Below, in pieces: positions 62,104 through 64,000 of a stretch of DNA of 64,000 nucleotides. The position numbers were made by a program, and so were the translations under genes. Each line of letters starts with the position of its first letter. Within the stretch, counting starts at the first letter, position 1. Below the pieces are notes generated by a model that saw only the letters and a program-made list of their open reading frames with translations, was not told the DNA's origin and made no database searches. This DNA is from Opitutia bacterium (lineage in GTDB: Bacteria; Verrucomicrobiota; Verrucomicrobiia; Opitutales; Opitutaceae): contig CANJIU010000029.1 of assembly GCA_947474365.1 (NCBI GenBank), positions 24,733-88,732 of the forward strand. The letters run 5' to 3'.

Positions 62104-63735
62104 TCACCTTGGTGCCTCCAGCCGGACGAGTTGGTAGCGGTGGTAGTTCAGCGCGGAGGATTCCCAGTTTTTCACGGCCAGATGAATCAGGTAGGCGCTC
62201 GTCGTAAAATAGATCGGTGCAACGGGTGCTTCTTCCAGCAGCAAGGCCTCGGCCTTTTGGAAGATCTCGAACCGCGCCACGGGGTCTCGCGCCCGCGCAG
62301 CTTCGCCCAGGAGGCGATCGTAGTCAGGGTGGCCCCAGCCTGTTTGGTTGAACGGGCCGTTGCGGAGGAAGATCTCGAGGAAGTTTGACGGGTCGGTGAA
62401 GTCCGCCAGCCAGCCGTCGCTGGAAATCGTATAGTTGAGGGTTTGTTCGTTTTGCCAGAGCGTCTTCTCCTCCACTGGTGCCAGAAGAATTCGAACTCCA
62501 AGTTCACGCTGGCAGGTCGCCTGGAAGATCTCCAAGAGCGCGGCGGTAGAGGCGTTTTTTCCGGTCAACGCCACTTCGAGTGCCGGAAGATTACGCCCAC
62601 CGGGAAAGCCCGCCTCCGCGAGCAGCCTCCGCGCGGCGGCGAAATCGGTCGGTACGCGCGCCCGGGCGGTGTAGCCGCCGCAATCAGGCGGGGTAAAGTG
62701 TGGCGCGGGCCGCGCCGCTTCGTGCATCACCGTGCGAATGATCGCCTCGCGGTCGATGGCGAGCGAGAGCGCGCGGCGGACTTTCGGGTTATCCAGCGGC
62801 GGCCGGGTGACGTTGAAGCGCAGGAAAAAATTGCTGAGTGACGGATCGAGCCGGAGCCGGGCGGCATCGTTTGCGAGATACCCCGCGATTTTCGTTGGCG
62901 GTATTTGGCTGGTGACGTGGAGTTGGCCGGCGCGAAAGCTTCGCTCCTCACCGTCGATGTCGTCGGTCGGGAAAAACACCACGCGCTCCAGTGCGTTGTG
63001 CGCGGCGTCGCGGTAGCCGGGATTCTTGACGACGACGATGCGGCTGTTGGCGGACCACTCCGCGAGCGTAAACGCACCGTTGCCGACCAGGTTGCCGGGG
63101 CGCGTCCAGCGTGAGCCGCGCTGGTCAAAACGCCCGAACTTTTCGATCGTCGCCCGGTGCACGGGAAACCACGCCGCGCGCGACGCCAACGCGGGAAGGT
63201 AGGGCGTCGGTTCGCCCAGGGTCAGGCGCAGGGTGGCGTCATCCAGCACGGTGACGCCGACGGCGTTGAAATCGGTGATTTTTCCGGAGTTGAAGGCCTC
63301 GGCGTTTTTGATCGGTCGCAGCATGTAGGCGATTTGCGCCCCGAGGGCGGGGGTGAGAATGCGGCGGAACGAAAACGCAAAATCCGCCGCGGTGACGCGA
63401 TCACCATTCGACCAACGCCCGTCCGCGCGGAGGTGAAAGGTGTAGGTCAGTCCGTCGTCCGAAACGTCCCAGCGTTCGGCGGCGGCAGGAACGGGTTGCG
63501 ACGTTTTTTCGTCGAGCGCGGTCAGCCCTTCAAAGAGGGCAAAGGTGATTTTGTCTGTCGTGTCGCCGACCGAAAGTTGCGGATCCAAATCGGATGGCTC
63601 GGCGCGATTCCCGACGAGGAGGGTGTGCGTGCGGAGGCCGGCCTCCACCGGAGATTCGCGTTTCGCACAGCTGGCAAGCAGGAGTGCGAGGGCGAGTGTG
63701 AGCGACAGGCGGGAGTGGGGAACTCTTGGATGCAC
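62104..63735 (-). CDS. Oligopeptide ABC transporter substrate-binding lipoprotein (OppA type)
   Basis: 543 aa from a GTG at 63735, chosen because it opens a lipoprotein signal with lipobox LLLASC (LALALLLASCAKR). A TTG at 63798 is in frame but makes an unusual N-terminus. SBP_bac_5 features: SDLDPQLSVGDTTDKITFAL, AERWDVSDDGLTYTFHLR, VRRALSLAIDREAIIRTV and YHRYQLVRLE at the end. It binds peptides or other small ligands for an ABC importer, but no permease or ATPase genes are in the window; they may lie just past base 64000 or elsewhere. Family placement is firm; ligand is unknown. Confidence 0.93.
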   Translation of the reverse strand: MHPRVPHSRLSLTLALALLLASCAKRESPVEAGLRTHTLLVGNRAEPSDLDPQLSVGDTTDKITFALFEGLTALDEKTSQPVPAAAERWDVSDDGLTYTFHLRADGRWSNGDRVTAADFAFSFRRILTPALGAQIAYMLRPIKNAEAFNSGKITDFNAVGVTVLDDATLRLTLGEPTPYLPALASRAAWFPVHRATIEKFGRFDQRGSRWTRPGNLVGNGAFTLAEWSANSRIVVVKNPGYRDAAHNALERVVFFPTDDIDGEERSFRAGQLHVTSQIPPTKIAGYLANDAARLRLDPSLSNFFLRFNVTRPPLDNPKVRRALSLAIDREAIIRTVMHEAARPAPHFTPPDCGGYTARARVPTDFAAARRLLAEAGFPGGRNLPALEVALTGKNASTAALLEIFQATCQRELGVRILLAPVEEKTLWQNEQTLNYTISSDGWLADFTDPSNFLEIFLRNGPFNQTGWGHPDYDRLLGEAARARDPVARFEIFQKAEALLLEEAPVAPIYFTTSAYLIHLAVKNWESSALNYHRYQLVRLEAPR

Positions 63736-64000
63736 GAAACTAAAGAATGGGGAAAAGACCGGCTGCGGACTCCACGGCGGAAATGAGCGCCGTGGCAAGG
63801 AATCTTGGGCCCAAGCCGCGCGCTTCGAAGGATAGTGTGGATCGTGGGTAAGGGTTCGTTCAAGAATAGGTTCATCTGCTTAGGCTGAATGCTGCCAAGA
63901 AGCAGTGTCGTTTGGGTGGGTAAGATTGGCCGATTATCTCTCGTAGATGAAGTGAGACGGCGTTTCGGAAAAACTTGGCAGGATAACGCTCGACCGGCCG
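63736..64000. other. Right-edge non-coding stretch
   Basis: 265 bases upstream of the OppA-type gene to the window end. It contains a 12-base palindrome CTTGGGCCCAAG at 63804-63815. No gene, tRNA or repeat is recognised. The promoter for the lipoprotein gene is presumably here. Confidence 0.4.

Noticed and set aside
61724..62107. Small minus-strand gene in the gap after the last sulfatase
   Set aside because: It overlaps the sulfatase coding end, shows no family pattern and spans the stem-loop.
63800..64000. tRNA-like sequence (GGGTTCGTTCAAG near 63850)
   Set aside because: No acceptor stem, anticodon arm or cloverleaf pairing could be built around it.

Overview
The window reads as chromosomal DNA from a Verrucomicrobiota bacterium, most likely of the Opitutaceae type. 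The reasons are high GC, families characteristic of the PVC group (a TIGR02604-type dehydrogenase propeller with HEAT repeats, a PSCyt1/DUF1549/DUF1553 protein next to a DUF1501 protein), many exported sulfatases, TonB-dependent receptors with an LS-x-FEV motif after the signal peptide, and no SusD homologue. This placement is inferred from gene families; no rRNA is present to confirm it. I found no tRNA, rRNA, CRISPR array, transposase or recognisable transcription factor. No gene-free stretch exceeds 300 bases.

Layout. 1-8821: a truncated membrane-bound-dehydrogenase-type protein, a SpoU-family RNA methyltransferase, a large membrane protein, then a plus-strand trio (membrane protein, Gfo/Idh/MocA oxidoreductase, beta-propeller). 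8849-9411: a RelE/Phd-type toxin-antitoxin pair. 9556-13624: an SGNH hydrolase and a beta-helix protein ending in a PDZ domain. 13922-15484: a Tat-exported propeller protein. 15540-24325 (minus strand): DUF3604 protein, PQQ-like propeller, sulfatase and TonB receptor. 24513-30770 (plus): TMTC-like TPR membrane protein, PL1 polysaccharide lyase, sulfatase. 31017-38484 (minus): sulfatase and two TonB receptors. 38690-39127: a small membrane protein. 39103-49379 (minus): esterase, two sulfatases, cytochrome-type PSD1 protein, DUF1501 protein, SGNH hydrolase. 49466-50713: a DUF4143 ATPase. 50945-53644 (plus): gamma-glutamyltransferase and an alpha/beta hydrolase. 53667-61871: a TonB receptor divergent from a beta-helix protein and two sulfatases. 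62104-63735: an oligopeptide-binding lipoprotein.

How the genes fit together. Nearly every product carries a Sec, Tat or lipoprotein signal. Seven S1 sulfatases, four TonB receptors, one PL1 lyase, two beta-helix proteins and several esterases point to outer-membrane capture, desulfation, deacylation and cleavage of sulfated, pectin-like or fucose-rich polysaccharides. No sulfatase-maturing enzyme (FGE or anSME) and no dedicated regulator is visible, so both must be encoded elsewhere.

The non-coding DNA holds several structured elements: a 23-bp-period tandem array at 50707-50798, two REP-like palindromes sharing a 19-base core, a 142-base element with 11-base inverted ends, and a pair of direct repeats 22 bases apart at the toxin-antitoxin promoter. 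Almost no gene has a recognisable Shine-Dalgarno sequence, and many start codons follow pyrimidine-rich leaders. I could not assign -35/-10 promoters with confidence.
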